The position numbers were made by a program, and so were the translations under genes. The notes beneath the pieces were generated by a model. It had not been told where the DNA came from. It did no database searches and saw only the letters and a program-made list of their open reading frames with translations. A DNA stretch of 43,670 nucleotides from an uncultured Desulfomonile sp. (GTDB lineage: Bacteria > Desulfobacterota > Desulfomonilia > Desulfomonilales > Desulfomonilaceae). Shown in pieces: positions 18,154 to 27,104 of this stretch. Each line of letters opens with the position of its first letter. Position 1 is the stretch's first letter. The stretch covers positions 1 through 43,670 of the forward strand of contig CAITZA010000001.1 in the NCBI GenBank assembly GCA_903896745.1, read 5' to 3'.

Positions 18154-18438
18154 TCACTGGATTCGACGAAGCTCGATTGTAACGAGGTTGTGTTTGTCCA
18201 TGCAATCCATCTCTATAACGTTCGGATCGCCCCATTCCGGAGGGAATCCGCCTCCGAACTGCAGCATGATAATGTATGGAAATATCTGGTGATAGAGGAA
18301 CCCGCAGAGACCTCCTGTGTCATGCCCGCTCAGAGGTATGGAATGTCCGACGGCGTGGCCTGCGCTACATTTCCCTTTGACACGTTTTATGATTCCGATA
18401 ACCTTGTGGCCCACTTGGGGCTGTTCATCAGATGACAT
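18154..18438 (-). CDS. TIGR04076 family protein
   Basis: 'HKVIGIIKRVKGKCSAGHAVGHSIPLS...GLCGFLYHQIFPYIIMLQFGGGFPPEWGDPNVIEMDCMDKHNLVTIELRRI' has the family layout as I remember it. Confidence 0.65.
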   Translation of the reverse strand: MSSDEQPQVGHKVIGIIKRVKGKCSAGHAVGHSIPLSGHDTGGLCGFLYHQIFPYIIMLQFGGGFPPEWGDPNVIEMDCMDKHNLVTIELRRIQ

Positions 18439-18485
18439 GGGGCAGGCTCCTTTCCGGAAAAAGTGAAAAAGTTAATTCGTAACGT

Positions 18486-18971
18486 CTAGTAAATATAGGG
18501 TGGATTGCGGGGCTTGCCTATCTTTTCCCAAGTCAGGCCGAGGGTATCCCTAAAAAATGGGCCAAGCCGATCAAAAAGCCTCCTCCAGTGACTCCTTCCC
18601 TGATCCAGACCTTCAAATATTTCAATGACGTGTTCGCGAATATTTGCCAACTCCTGCTTCGGTAGAAAAGACACCGCCCCCAGTTCCAGAGCCCTGTTGA
18701 CACTATCAACAGTGATGCTGTGGGCTGTCAGCATTGCGGCTGGAACACCTTTTTCCCTGCACAGTCCAAGGAGCGCAAACCCGTTTACACCCATTATGTC
18801 CAGTAGCGCCAAATCAAAAGGCTTCTCTGTCAAAAGCCTCTCAGCGTCCTCGTAGCTGTTTGCCGTGACAATTTCAAAGGGGTCGAACTGCTCCTGCAAT
18901 ATGTCAAGAACATCCATCTCATCATCAACAGCGAGAATCTTTCTATTTTTTAGAAGGTCGTTGTTCATCAT
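18486..18971 (-). CDS. Response regulator receiver protein with divergent REC and short C-terminal extension
   Basis: 'KILAVDDEMDVLDILQEQF', 'FDLALLDIMGVNGFALL', 'AAMLTAHSITVDSVNRALELGAVSFLPK'. Confidence 0.85.
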   Translation of the reverse strand: MMNNDLLKNRKILAVDDEMDVLDILQEQFDPFEIVTANSYEDAERLLTEKPFDLALLDIMGVNGFALLGLCREKGVPAAMLTAHSITVDSVNRALELGAVSFLPKQELANIREHVIEIFEGLDQGRSHWRRLFDRLGPFFRDTLGLTWEKIGKPRNPPYIY

Positions 18972-19002
18972 AACCTGTTTCTCTCATGAGTTTGATATTT
19001 TT

Positions 19003-19752
19003 TCACGCATTTTCATCACCACAAATATCCAGACCGACTTCCTTCCGATAGGCTTCTTCCATGGCCATCATGATCTCGCCAAATTCCAGGGCGTGAATTC
19101 GCATGGCCTGCGCCGCCTCGACCGGCTTCCCGTTTATAACCGCCTGGACAACCGGACGATGCATACCCGCCGGATGCATGGACAGCGTGTTGGGATTAAC
19201 CTCCTCTATCACCTTGCGGGTAACCCTCATCAGTGACTTCACAAGCGCTTCCAGAAAGCGGTTTCCGCAAATTTCGGCAAGGACCCCATGCGCCATGGTC
19301 TTGGTTTCGATGTCATCAGCCAGCGACTTTACCGGCAGATCTTCGAGTTCAAGGATATGAGCAAGTTTCTTCCTGTATTCATCAGTTATGTTAATGGCCG
19401 CGAGCCGGGCGACTTCGGGTTCTATGAGCGTGCGGACATTGCATAACTCGGGAATCGATATCTTGTCAGCCAGAAACAGATCAAGAAAAGCGTTGGCGAG
19501 ATTTTCGAAAGTGAGCTCAATTATGTAGGCGCCACCACTAGCCCCCTGCCGCGTTTCAACAAAACCCGCGTTTTCCAGAGATCGAAGAGCTTCCCTGACC
19601 GCAACGCGGCTGACCTGGAACTCTTCCATCAACTCCCGTTCGGAGGGCAGCTTGTCACCCGCCCTGAATTCTCCAACGAGTATGGACTGCTTGAGTTGCT
19701 CGGCAACCTCTTCTGAAACTCTGGTCTGTTTGATAGGTCTGAATTTTGGCAT
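19003..19752 (-). CDS. FadR/GntR-family transcriptional regulator (wHTH + FCD)
   Basis: 'VAEQLKQSILVGEFRAGDKLPSERELMEEFQVSRVAVREALRSLENAGFVETRQGASGGAYI'. Confidence 0.93.
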   Translation of the reverse strand: MPKFRPIKQTRVSEEVAEQLKQSILVGEFRAGDKLPSERELMEEFQVSRVAVREALRSLENAGFVETRQGASGGAYIIELTFENLANAFLDLFLADKISIPELCNVRTLIEPEVARLAAINITDEYRKKLAHILELEDLPVKSLADDIETKTMAHGVLAEICGNRFLEALVKSLMRVTRKVIEEVNPNTLSMHPAGMHRPVVQAVINGKPVEAAQAMRIHALEFGEIMMAMEEAYRKEVGLDICGDENA

Positions 19753-19817
19753 GACAACTCCAGGTCAGATATTAGCCAAAACGTTTGAATTTTGAAACAC
19801 CTAATTTTTTTAATAGC

Positions 19818-19842
19818 TAATATTTCTTGACTGTGAATATTA
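19818..19842. promoter_or_regulatory. Putative operator in divergent promoter: TAATATT-N11-AATATTA
   Basis: Perfect 7-bp inverted repeat; spacer includes TTGACT; lies between the FadR-type regulator and the acyl-CoA ligase. Confidence 0.4.
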
Positions 19843-19918
19843 ATATAGTTAAACATTATACCATTAGACCTTTCTAAGAAGCCCGCAAAAAAGAACAGGA
19901 AATGTCGAGAAAAATCCG

Positions 19919-21424
19919 ATGAATGTAGCAAGTTCACTGGCCATGGCGGCCCGGTTCTTCCCTGATCGCCCGGCGGCGCGAGCGGAGGACGAGGAAATCA
20001 CTTACCTGCAACTGGAATCGATGGCAAACCGTGTCGCGACGGGTCTTATGGCGTTTGGAGTCCGGCCTGGCGACTACATCGGGCTTTGCGCTCCGAATTC
20101 CATCGAATGGCTCATCATCTATTTCGGTATACTGAAAACGGGCGCTGTAGCAACAACCTTTTCCTACGGGTTGCAGCGTGAAGAGCTTGCGTTGCTTGTT
20201 AGCCATGCAAGGCCTCGAATCTTGTTTTGCCACGAAACCAGGCTGGAGCATTTCGAAGGGCTCAGGGAAGCTTGCGGGATTAAAAGACTGATAGCGACGG
20301 GGGCGGAACTGTCACTGAGCTGCCTCATGGAAAAGGGTTGCAATGGTTTCACTGCCATTGAGAGAGAGCGTGGAGACACTGCGGCTGTTCTTTACACTGG
20401 AGGCACGAGCGGCATCCCGAAGGGTGTGATGCTTTCTCATGAGAATATTCTTACCAGCAGCCATAATGTGGCTTATTCGGAGAGGTCCTGCGAGACGGAC
20501 CGGGCTTTGTGTTTTTTGCCGTTGAATCATGTGTTCGGGCAGATACACATCATGAACGCGACGATATTCAGTTGCGGATGTGTTGAACTGCTGGGGGCGT
20601 ATGACCTTGAGAAAGTTTTGTCACTTGCTTCGTCGGGTCGGATAACGCGTTTTTATGCGGTCCCGACGATTTACAGCCGGCTTTTGACGGTTCCGGACCT
20701 AAGGGGCCAGTTAGGCGCGTTGAAGTATTGCTTTTCAGCGGCAGCGAGCATGGCGTCGGAGATCGTGCGCCAATGGAAAGACCAGACGGGTCTGACCATA
20801 TATGAAGGTTACGGGATGACGGAATCCGCTTCTGCGGTGACGTACAATCATTACTTCGAGCACCGGGTAGGATCTGTTGGCGCTCCTGTTCCGGGCGTGG
20901 AGGTTGAGATACGCAATTCCTCGGGTTTGAGGGTTTCTCCGGAGGTTGAGGGAGAAATATGCATTCGGGGTCGAAACATAATGAACGGGTACCTGAACAA
21001 TCCCGAGGCCACACATGGGGCTTTTTGGGAGGGGGCCTGGTTCAGGTCCGGGGATGTGGGAGTCCTGGATGACCGAGGTTATCTGTATATAGTTGACCGC
21101 TTAAAAGACATGATTATAACCGGCGGGGAAAATGTTTACCCGCGCGAGGTTGAAGAAATCCTTTTTACCATACCAGAGGTTCGGGAGTGCGCTGTGGTTG
21201 GGCTTCCCGACAGGGAATGGGGAGAAAAGGTAACAGCCTTCATTGTTCCACATGACGGCAAAAGCATAAATCCCACTGAACTCAAGTCCTACCTGAGACA
21301 GCGTATTTCCGCGTTCAAGGTTCCGAAGGAGTTCCTTGTTGTTGATGAGTTACCGAAGAACGCGACGGGAAAAATACTGAAAAGGGAAATCAGGAAGCAG
21401 TTCATTGAAACCGGCGTCCTGTAG
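19919..21424 (+). CDS. Acyl-CoA synthetase / acid-CoA ligase (class I adenylate-forming)
   Basis: 'YTGGTSGIPKGVMLSHENIL', 'YEGYGMTESASAVTYN', 'GDVGVLDDRGYLYIVDRLKDMIITGGENVYPREVEEIL', 'NATGKILKREIRKQ'. Confidence 0.92.
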   Translation: MNVASSLAMAARFFPDRPAARAEDEEITYLQLESMANRVATGLMAFGVRPGDYIGLCAPNSIEWLIIYFGILKTGAVATTFSYGLQREELALLVSHARPRILFCHETRLEHFEGLREACGIKRLIATGAELSLSCLMEKGCNGFTAIERERGDTAAVLYTGGTSGIPKGVMLSHENILTSSHNVAYSERSCETDRALCFLPLNHVFGQIHIMNATIFSCGCVELLGAYDLEKVLSLASSGRITRFYAVPTIYSRLLTVPDLRGQLGALKYCFSAAASMASEIVRQWKDQTGLTIYEGYGMTESASAVTYNHYFEHRVGSVGAPVPGVEVEIRNSSGLRVSPEVEGEICIRGRNIMNGYLNNPEATHGAFWEGAWFRSGDVGVLDDRGYLYIVDRLKDMIITGGENVYPREVEEILFTIPEVRECAVVGLPDREWGEKVTAFIVPHDGKSINPTELKSYLRQRISAFKVPKEFLVVDELPKNATGKILKREIRKQFIETGVL

Positions 21425-21463
21425 CTTTCGTTTACTGCAACACAGGAATTCAAGGAGTATAAG

Positions 21464-22483
21464 ATGAAGAAGTTTATGGTAATTTTTGGTTTGTTCATAG
21501 CGCTGACGCTCATGATCGCCCTGCCCTCCTTAACCCAGGCGGATGAAAAGGTGATAAAACTCAAGTATTCCAACTTTTTCCCTCCTTCCCATAAAAACAG
21601 CATTCTTTCCGAGCAATGGGGGAAGGAGATTGAAAAGCGCACGAATGGGCGTGTAAAGGTCACCTATTTTCCGGGCTCAACTCTTACTCCTCCGACACAG
21701 ACCTATGACAGCGTGGTCAAGGGTATTGCCGACATAGGACAGAGTCTTGTGGGATATTCACCCGGGCGTTTTCCCCTGACCGAGGTTCTTGCTCTTCCAC
21801 TCGGCTACTCCAGTGGAATTCAGGCCACCAATCTTACCAATGAATTCTACCGCAAGTTCAAGCCGAAAGAATTTGACGACACACAGGTGATGTACTTTCA
21901 CGGGCATGGTCCGGGATTTTTCCATACAAAGAAAGTCATTTCGTCCATTGATGACATAAAGGGGCTGCGGATAAAGGCGAACGCCGAGAACGCCGCCATC
22001 GTGACGGCTGTGGGAGGCGCTCCGGTCAGCCTGCCCATTACGGAAACCTATGACGGATTGCAAAAGGGTCTTATTGACGGGGTACTGCTTCCCATCGAAC
22101 CGATAAAGGGTTGGAAGTTCTTTGAAATGATCAGGACCACCGTTGAGAATTACGCGATGGCATACACAGCCCCTATCTTCGTGGTTATGAACAAGGACAA
22201 ATGGAACTCACTGCCTAAAGACATCCAGGAAATAATTGTCCAGATAAACTCAGAATGGATAGTAAAACAGGGGCAGCAATGGACGGATCTGGACAGGGAG
22301 TCAAAGGATTTCTGTGTCCAGAAGGGAATAAGGATGGCTGTGGCAACTCCGGAACAGGAGGCTCAGACGGCGGATCGGATGAAGCCAATTCTCGCGGAAT
22401 ACGTTTCGGGTATGAAGTCAAAGGGATTGCCTGGTGACGAAGCGCTCCAGTTCTGTCGGGAATACATCAGGAACAACAGGTAG
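21464..22483 (+). CDS. dctP: TRAP transporter substrate-binding protein (DctP family)
   Basis: Signal peptide; 'LKYSNFFPPSHKNSILSEQWGKEIEKRTNGRVKVTYFPGSTLTPPTQTYDSVVKGIADIG', 'GLRIKANAEN...GGAPVSLPITETYDGLQKGLIDGV'. Confidence 0.93.
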   Translation: MKKFMVIFGLFIALTLMIALPSLTQADEKVIKLKYSNFFPPSHKNSILSEQWGKEIEKRTNGRVKVTYFPGSTLTPPTQTYDSVVKGIADIGQSLVGYSPGRFPLTEVLALPLGYSSGIQATNLTNEFYRKFKPKEFDDTQVMYFHGHGPGFFHTKKVISSIDDIKGLRIKANAENAAIVTAVGGAPVSLPITETYDGLQKGLIDGVLLPIEPIKGWKFFEMIRTTVENYAMAYTAPIFVVMNKDKWNSLPKDIQEIIVQINSEWIVKQGQQWTDLDRESKDFCVQKGIRMAVATPEQEAQTADRMKPILAEYVSGMKSKGLPGDEALQFCREYIRNNR

Positions 22484-22552
22484 GCTTTCACTCCGGGTAT
22501 GTATGAATGTTGACCGCTCATGCGGGATGCGTTCCGGATAAGGAACTACATC

Positions 22553-23038
22553 ATGAATAAATTCATGTCCACAATCCTGAAGCTGGATTTCAGCCTGTTC
22601 GTGGTTGCCGGGTTTGCGCTTGTGATAATGATGCTGGTTACGGTAGTGGACGTAACTATGCGTTCGTTTGGCAGCCCGATTGTAGGAAGCGTTGAACTGA
22701 TTTCTTTTTTTGGGGCATTGTCTATCGGGCTGGCTATTCCTTACACCACATGGACAAAAGGCCACATACTGGTTGATTTCGTACTGGAAAAAATGGGGCG
22801 GCGGTTGAAAAAATTTACGCTGTCGGTGACGAGGCTTTCCGGGATTGTCCTTTTTCTTGTATGCGCAATCAATTTCATACTTTTTGGATTGGACATGATG
22901 AAATCCAACCAGGTGAGCGGGGCGTTCAAGCTGCCATTATATCCTATAGCTTTCGGGTTGGCTGTCAGTTGTTTTCTTCAGACGGCCACCCTTTTTTGTG
23001 ATCTTGTGAAGGTGGTTCGGGGAGACTCGCATGAGTGA
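22553..23038 (+). CDS. dctQ: TRAP transporter small permease (DctQ family)
   Basis: Four-TM profile, 'VVDVTMRSFGSPIVGSVELISFFGALSIGLAIPYTTWTKGHILVDFV'. Confidence 0.88.
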   Translation: MNKFMSTILKLDFSLFVVAGFALVIMMLVTVVDVTMRSFGSPIVGSVELISFFGALSIGLAIPYTTWTKGHILVDFVLEKMGRRLKKFTLSVTRLSGIVLFLVCAINFILFGLDMMKSNQVSGAFKLPLYPIAFGLAVSCFLQTATLFCDLVKVVRGDSHE

Positions 23039-24335
23039 GATTGAAATAGGAATACTGGCTCTTTTTGTTCTGATTTTCATGTTCTTGACTGGTTTCGAGC
23101 TTGCGTTTGCGATGGCTCTTCTGGGTTTTGCGGGTTTTGGATACCTGGTTTCGTTCAGCGCCGCTTCAAACCTTTTGGTCAAGGATTTTTACGATACTTT
23201 TTCGTCCTACGGTTTTACGGTAATTCCGCTGTTCGTTCTAATGGGTCAGGTGGCGTCCAATTCCAACATAGCCAAGAGGCTCTACGTTGCGACTCACAAG
23301 TTTGTGGGACATATCCCCGGTGGCATTGCGATGACCACGGTAGCTGGGGCCACGCTTTTCAAGGCGATGTGTGGATCTACCCTGGCGACAGCCGCAACAT
23401 TTGCGGGAATTGCGATACCTGAAATGGACAGGTATGGGTACGACAAGAAGCTTTCGACGGGTGTTGTGGCCTCGGTAGGGACTCTGGGCATGTTAATCCC
23501 TCCCAGCATCGTGCTCATCATTTATTCCATAATAGTTGAGGAATCCATAGGGAAGATGTTTTTGGCCGGCATCGTTCCAGGTCTTATGATTTCGGCTTTT
23601 TTCATGCTGGTAATTTACGGATGGGTCAGGATAAGTCCCCAGATAGCGCCCCGGGCGGAGAGGACGCCTTGGCCAGAGCGTTTAAAAACGTTACCGGAGT
23701 TTGTGTGGGTAGCGCTAATTTTCATTGCGGTTGTGGGTGGTCTGATGTGGGGAGTTTTTTCACCGACCGAGGCGGGTAGCATGGGCACGCTGGCGGTGCT
23801 CGGCCTGGCTGCGGTGCGGAGAGAACTGACGCTACGCGGTTTTATGAAATCTCTGGATGAGTCTTTACGCACAGCGTGTATGGTCCTTCTGCTGATTGGC
23901 GGTTCAACTGTCTTGGGACATTTTCTGGCTGTCACGGAGATTCCCTTTGTGGCCGCTGACTGGATCACCAGCCTGCCGCTGCATCCCTCATTAATCATGG
24001 CCCTAATCATTGCGGTCTACCTTATCGGAGGCTCATTCATCGATGATCTGGCTTTCATGATACTGGCCACCCCGATTTTTTATCCGGCGGTAATCAAGCT
24101 GGGGTATGATCCGATATGGTTTGGGATCATGATTGCGATAACCGTGATGATTGGTGTCATAATCCCACCCGTTGCTATTTGTGTATTCGTTGTGAAAAGC
24201 ATTACAGGCGTGCCGATGAACATCATATACAAGGGTTGTTTGCCTTTCCTGCTCAGTCTGTTTGGTTGCGCTATCATATTGTTCCTGTTTCCGAAACTAG
24301 TGGTGTTTCTACCAAACTTCTTTATGGGTGGCTGA
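23031..24335 (+). CDS. dctM: TRAP transporter large permease (DctM family)
   Basis: 'FTVIPLFVLMGQVASNSNIAKRLY', 'GATLFKAMCGSTLATAATFAGIAIPEM', 'GTLGMLIPPSIVLIIYSIIVEESIGKMFLAGIVPGL', 'FSPTEAGSMG'; overlaps DctQ end. Confidence 0.95.
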   Translation: MSEIEIGILALFVLIFMFLTGFELAFAMALLGFAGFGYLVSFSAASNLLVKDFYDTFSSYGFTVIPLFVLMGQVASNSNIAKRLYVATHKFVGHIPGGIAMTTVAGATLFKAMCGSTLATAATFAGIAIPEMDRYGYDKKLSTGVVASVGTLGMLIPPSIVLIIYSIIVEESIGKMFLAGIVPGLMISAFFMLVIYGWVRISPQIAPRAERTPWPERLKTLPEFVWVALIFIAVVGGLMWGVFSPTEAGSMGTLAVLGLAAVRRELTLRGFMKSLDESLRTACMVLLLIGGSTVLGHFLAVTEIPFVAADWITSLPLHPSLIMALIIAVYLIGGSFIDDLAFMILATPIFYPAVIKLGYDPIWFGIMIAITVMIGVIIPPVAICVFVVKSITGVPMNIIYKGCLPFLLSLFGCAIILFLFPKLVVFLPNFFMGG

Positions 24336-24394
24336 CGGATTGAGCTATCATGGACTTGACCGACATGGTTCAGAAATCGAAGTGAGAGGATAGA

Positions 24395-25567
24395 ATGGAG
24401 ACACAGGAACGTTTCGGATTCACCGATGAGGAAAAACTGCTTCAACAGATGGCAAGGCGACTTGCTCGCGAGAAGGTGGCGCCCGGCGCGGCCCAGCGTG
24501 ACATCGACGGCGAATTCGCCTATGACATGGTCGAAATCATGCGTGAAAACGGTTTGATGGGTATAGACTTTCCGACTGAATATGGAGGTATGGAAGCCGG
24601 ACTGATAGCGTTATGCATAGTGATAGAGGAACTTGCCAAGGTCGATGCGGCGACCTCAATGATACCTTCTACGCAGGAGCTCGGAAGCTTACCGATGATT
24701 CTGGCGGGTAACCATGAACAGAAACAGCGTTTTCTGGAGCCACTCGCTTCTGGGGAGAAATTATCGGCCTTTGCGTTGACCGAGTCGCGTGGCGGTTCTG
24801 ATGTAGCGGCCCTGAGAACGAGGGCCCGGCTGGAAGGTAATAAATATGTTCTTAACGGGACAAAGACGTTCATCACAAATGGTGGGGTTGCCGATCTTGT
24901 TTCAGTCTATGCGATAACCAATCCGGACGCTCCCTCACACAAGGCCGCCAGCGTATTCGTTCTCGAAAAGGGGACACCGGGCTTTCAGGTTGGCAAGAAA
25001 GAGAGCAAGATGGGGATCAGATCCTCGGAAACACGCGAGCTCATATTTGACAATGTTGAGATTCCGTTAGAGAACAGGCTTGGGAACGAGGGTGACGGCT
25101 TCCATATCATGATGAAAACGCTGGATTTTACGCGTCCTGCTGTTGCGGCGCAGGCCGTAGGAATCGCCCAGGGGGCGTTCGAATATGCTCTTCAATACGC
25201 CAAGGAAAGGGAGTCTTTCGGTAAACCTATCATTAAACATCAGGCCGTCGGATCTAAGCTGGCCGACATGTCCATGAGGATATCCGCGGCCAGGCAATTG
25301 CTTTACAAGACATGCGACCTTTTGCAGGCCCATGCGAAAAAGGACTTGTCAAGACTTTCCCCCGAGATAATAAGATATTCCTCAATGTCAAAGGCGTTCT
25401 GCTCGGATGTCGCAATGTGGACGACAACTGAAGCGGTTCAAATCCTGGGCGGATATGGTTATTGTACCGAATATCCTGTGGAGCGCTTCATGCGAGACGC
25501 CAAGATCACTCAAATTTACGAAGGAACCAATGAAATCCAGCGTGTTGTAATAACATCCACACTCTGA
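24395..25567 (+). CDS. Acyl-CoA dehydrogenase
   Basis: 'FALTESRGGSDVAALRTRARLEGNKYVLNGTKTFITNGGVADL', 'GIAQGAFEYALQYAKERESFGKPI', 'QILGGYGYCTEYPVERFMRDAKITQIYEGTNEIQRVVI'. Confidence 0.95.
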   Translation: METQERFGFTDEEKLLQQMARRLAREKVAPGAAQRDIDGEFAYDMVEIMRENGLMGIDFPTEYGGMEAGLIALCIVIEELAKVDAATSMIPSTQELGSLPMILAGNHEQKQRFLEPLASGEKLSAFALTESRGGSDVAALRTRARLEGNKYVLNGTKTFITNGGVADLVSVYAITNPDAPSHKAASVFVLEKGTPGFQVGKKESKMGIRSSETRELIFDNVEIPLENRLGNEGDGFHIMMKTLDFTRPAVAAQAVGIAQGAFEYALQYAKERESFGKPIIKHQAVGSKLADMSMRISAARQLLYKTCDLLQAHAKKDLSRLSPEIIRYSSMSKAFCSDVAMWTTTEAVQILGGYGYCTEYPVERFMRDAKITQIYEGTNEIQRVVITSTL

Positions 25568-25713
25568 TGGAACTGACGTCATGGATGTGCGCCGCCGGAT
25601 CACTTGACATGCGTCTTCATAGCTGCAACAAAATGAATAATATTTTTGTTAGGGTTGAATGAGGGTTGAACTATTTCCGCCCCACCCGGGTAATTGTCTT
25701 GAGGTGAAATGTA

Positions 25714-26211
25714 ATGAAACACAACATCAAAATTGTGGTTAACGGTGATGAATATTCTCTGGCCGTCGATCCCTGGAGAACGCTGAATGAGGCGCTCCGG
25801 GAGGATCTGAACCTGACGGGCACAAAACTGGGATGCGGCACAGGCGACTGTGGGGCTTGCACTGTAATCGTTGATGGCAGGGCGGTAAGCTCGTGTTTGA
25901 CCCTGGCGGTGAGCGTGGATGGTAAATCCGTGACAACCGTGGAGGGACTTGCGCCTTCGGGAGATGAGCTTCATCCGATACAGGAGGCGTTCATAAAAAC
26001 GGGCGCGATCCAGTGCGGTTTTTGTACTTCAGGGATGGAAATTGCGGCTCTTCATCTGTTGAGTAACAATCCTTCCCCGACCGAACTTGAAATACGCAAG
26101 GGTCTCTCCGGGCATCTGTGCAGATGCACTGGGTACAATCAAATAGTCGAGGCCATTTCCGTGGCTGGCGAAAAGATGAAAAAATGCTGCCATGAAGAGG
26201 AAAGATCATGA
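25714..26211 (+). CDS. Molybdenum hydroxylase (xanthine oxidase family) [2Fe-2S] small subunit
   Basis: 'GTKLGCGTGDCGACTVIVDGRAVSSCLTLAV' and 'AIQCGFCTSGMEIAA...GLSGHLCRCTGYNQIVEAI'. Confidence 0.95.
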   Translation: MKHNIKIVVNGDEYSLAVDPWRTLNEALREDLNLTGTKLGCGTGDCGACTVIVDGRAVSSCLTLAVSVDGKSVTTVEGLAPSGDELHPIQEAFIKTGAIQCGFCTSGMEIAALHLLSNNPSPTELEIRKGLSGHLCRCTGYNQIVEAISVAGEKMKKCCHEEERS

Positions 26212-27089
26212 GGCTCCCCAGATTCGAATATTATGCCCCCGAAACATTGGAGGCCGCTTTGTCCTTACTCGAGGACAGGGGTGAAGGCGCTTTTGTCATG
26301 GCTGGTGGGACCGACATGATGGTCAAGATGAGTCATGGCCGCCTGAAGCCTAAAACAATAATTAGCCTGAAGTCCATACCGGGCATGGATATGATATCTT
26401 TCGACCCGGCAAACGGGATGATGATCGGAGCAACTACCCGCCTTGCGGACATACTGACTGACCTTCGCATAGAGACTCATTACCCGGCCCTTATTCAGGC
26501 CGTGCAGACCATGGCGAACGTAGAAGTAAGAAACATGGCCACGCTTGCGGGTAACATCTGCAACGCCGCTCCCTCGGCTGACAGCGCTCCGCCGCTGATG
26601 GTTATGAATGCCGAGGTAAGCCTTGCAAGCGTCAGGGGTGAGAGACGTCTGCCGCTTTCCGACTTTTTCAGAGGCCCGGGACTTACTTTGATGCAAGCGG
26701 GCGAGATCATGACATCCATTCATCTTCCTGCGCCCCAGGTCGGTCGCGGGGCATCCTACATGCGAATATCGGCAAGGTGTGGTGTTGATATTGCGGCAGT
26801 GGGTGTTGGTGTTGAAGTCCGGGTCCAGTCTGGAGTTTTCTCCGAGGCCAGAATAGTGCTCGGGGCGGTGGCGCCGGTTCCTTTAAGGGCGTCAGGGTCT
26901 GAGGCTTCTTTGATCGGCAAACCTTTGAATGACGAAACTCTTGAACTTGTTTCTGACATGGCCGCACATGAATCAAAACCGATTTCGGATGTCAGGGCAA
27001 GCGCTGACTATAGAAAACGTATGGTTGCCGTGTTAACCAGAAGAGCAATCACACAAGCCTATGAACGCTCCACGGCGCGTCATTCCTAG
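26208..27089 (+). CDS. Molybdenum hydroxylase FAD-binding medium subunit
   Basis: 'GAFVMAGGTDMMVKM', 'VEVRNMATLAGNICNAAPSADSAPPLMVM', 'YMRISARCGVDIAAVGVGVEV'. Confidence 0.93.
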   Translation: MRLPRFEYYAPETLEAALSLLEDRGEGAFVMAGGTDMMVKMSHGRLKPKTIISLKSIPGMDMISFDPANGMMIGATTRLADILTDLRIETHYPALIQAVQTMANVEVRNMATLAGNICNAAPSADSAPPLMVMNAEVSLASVRGERRLPLSDFFRGPGLTLMQAGEIMTSIHLPAPQVGRGASYMRISARCGVDIAAVGVGVEVRVQSGVFSEARIVLGAVAPVPLRASGSEASLIGKPLNDETLELVSDMAAHESKPISDVRASADYRKRMVAVLTRRAITQAYERSTARHS

Positions 27090-27104
27090 TTGAAAGGTAA
27101 CAAC

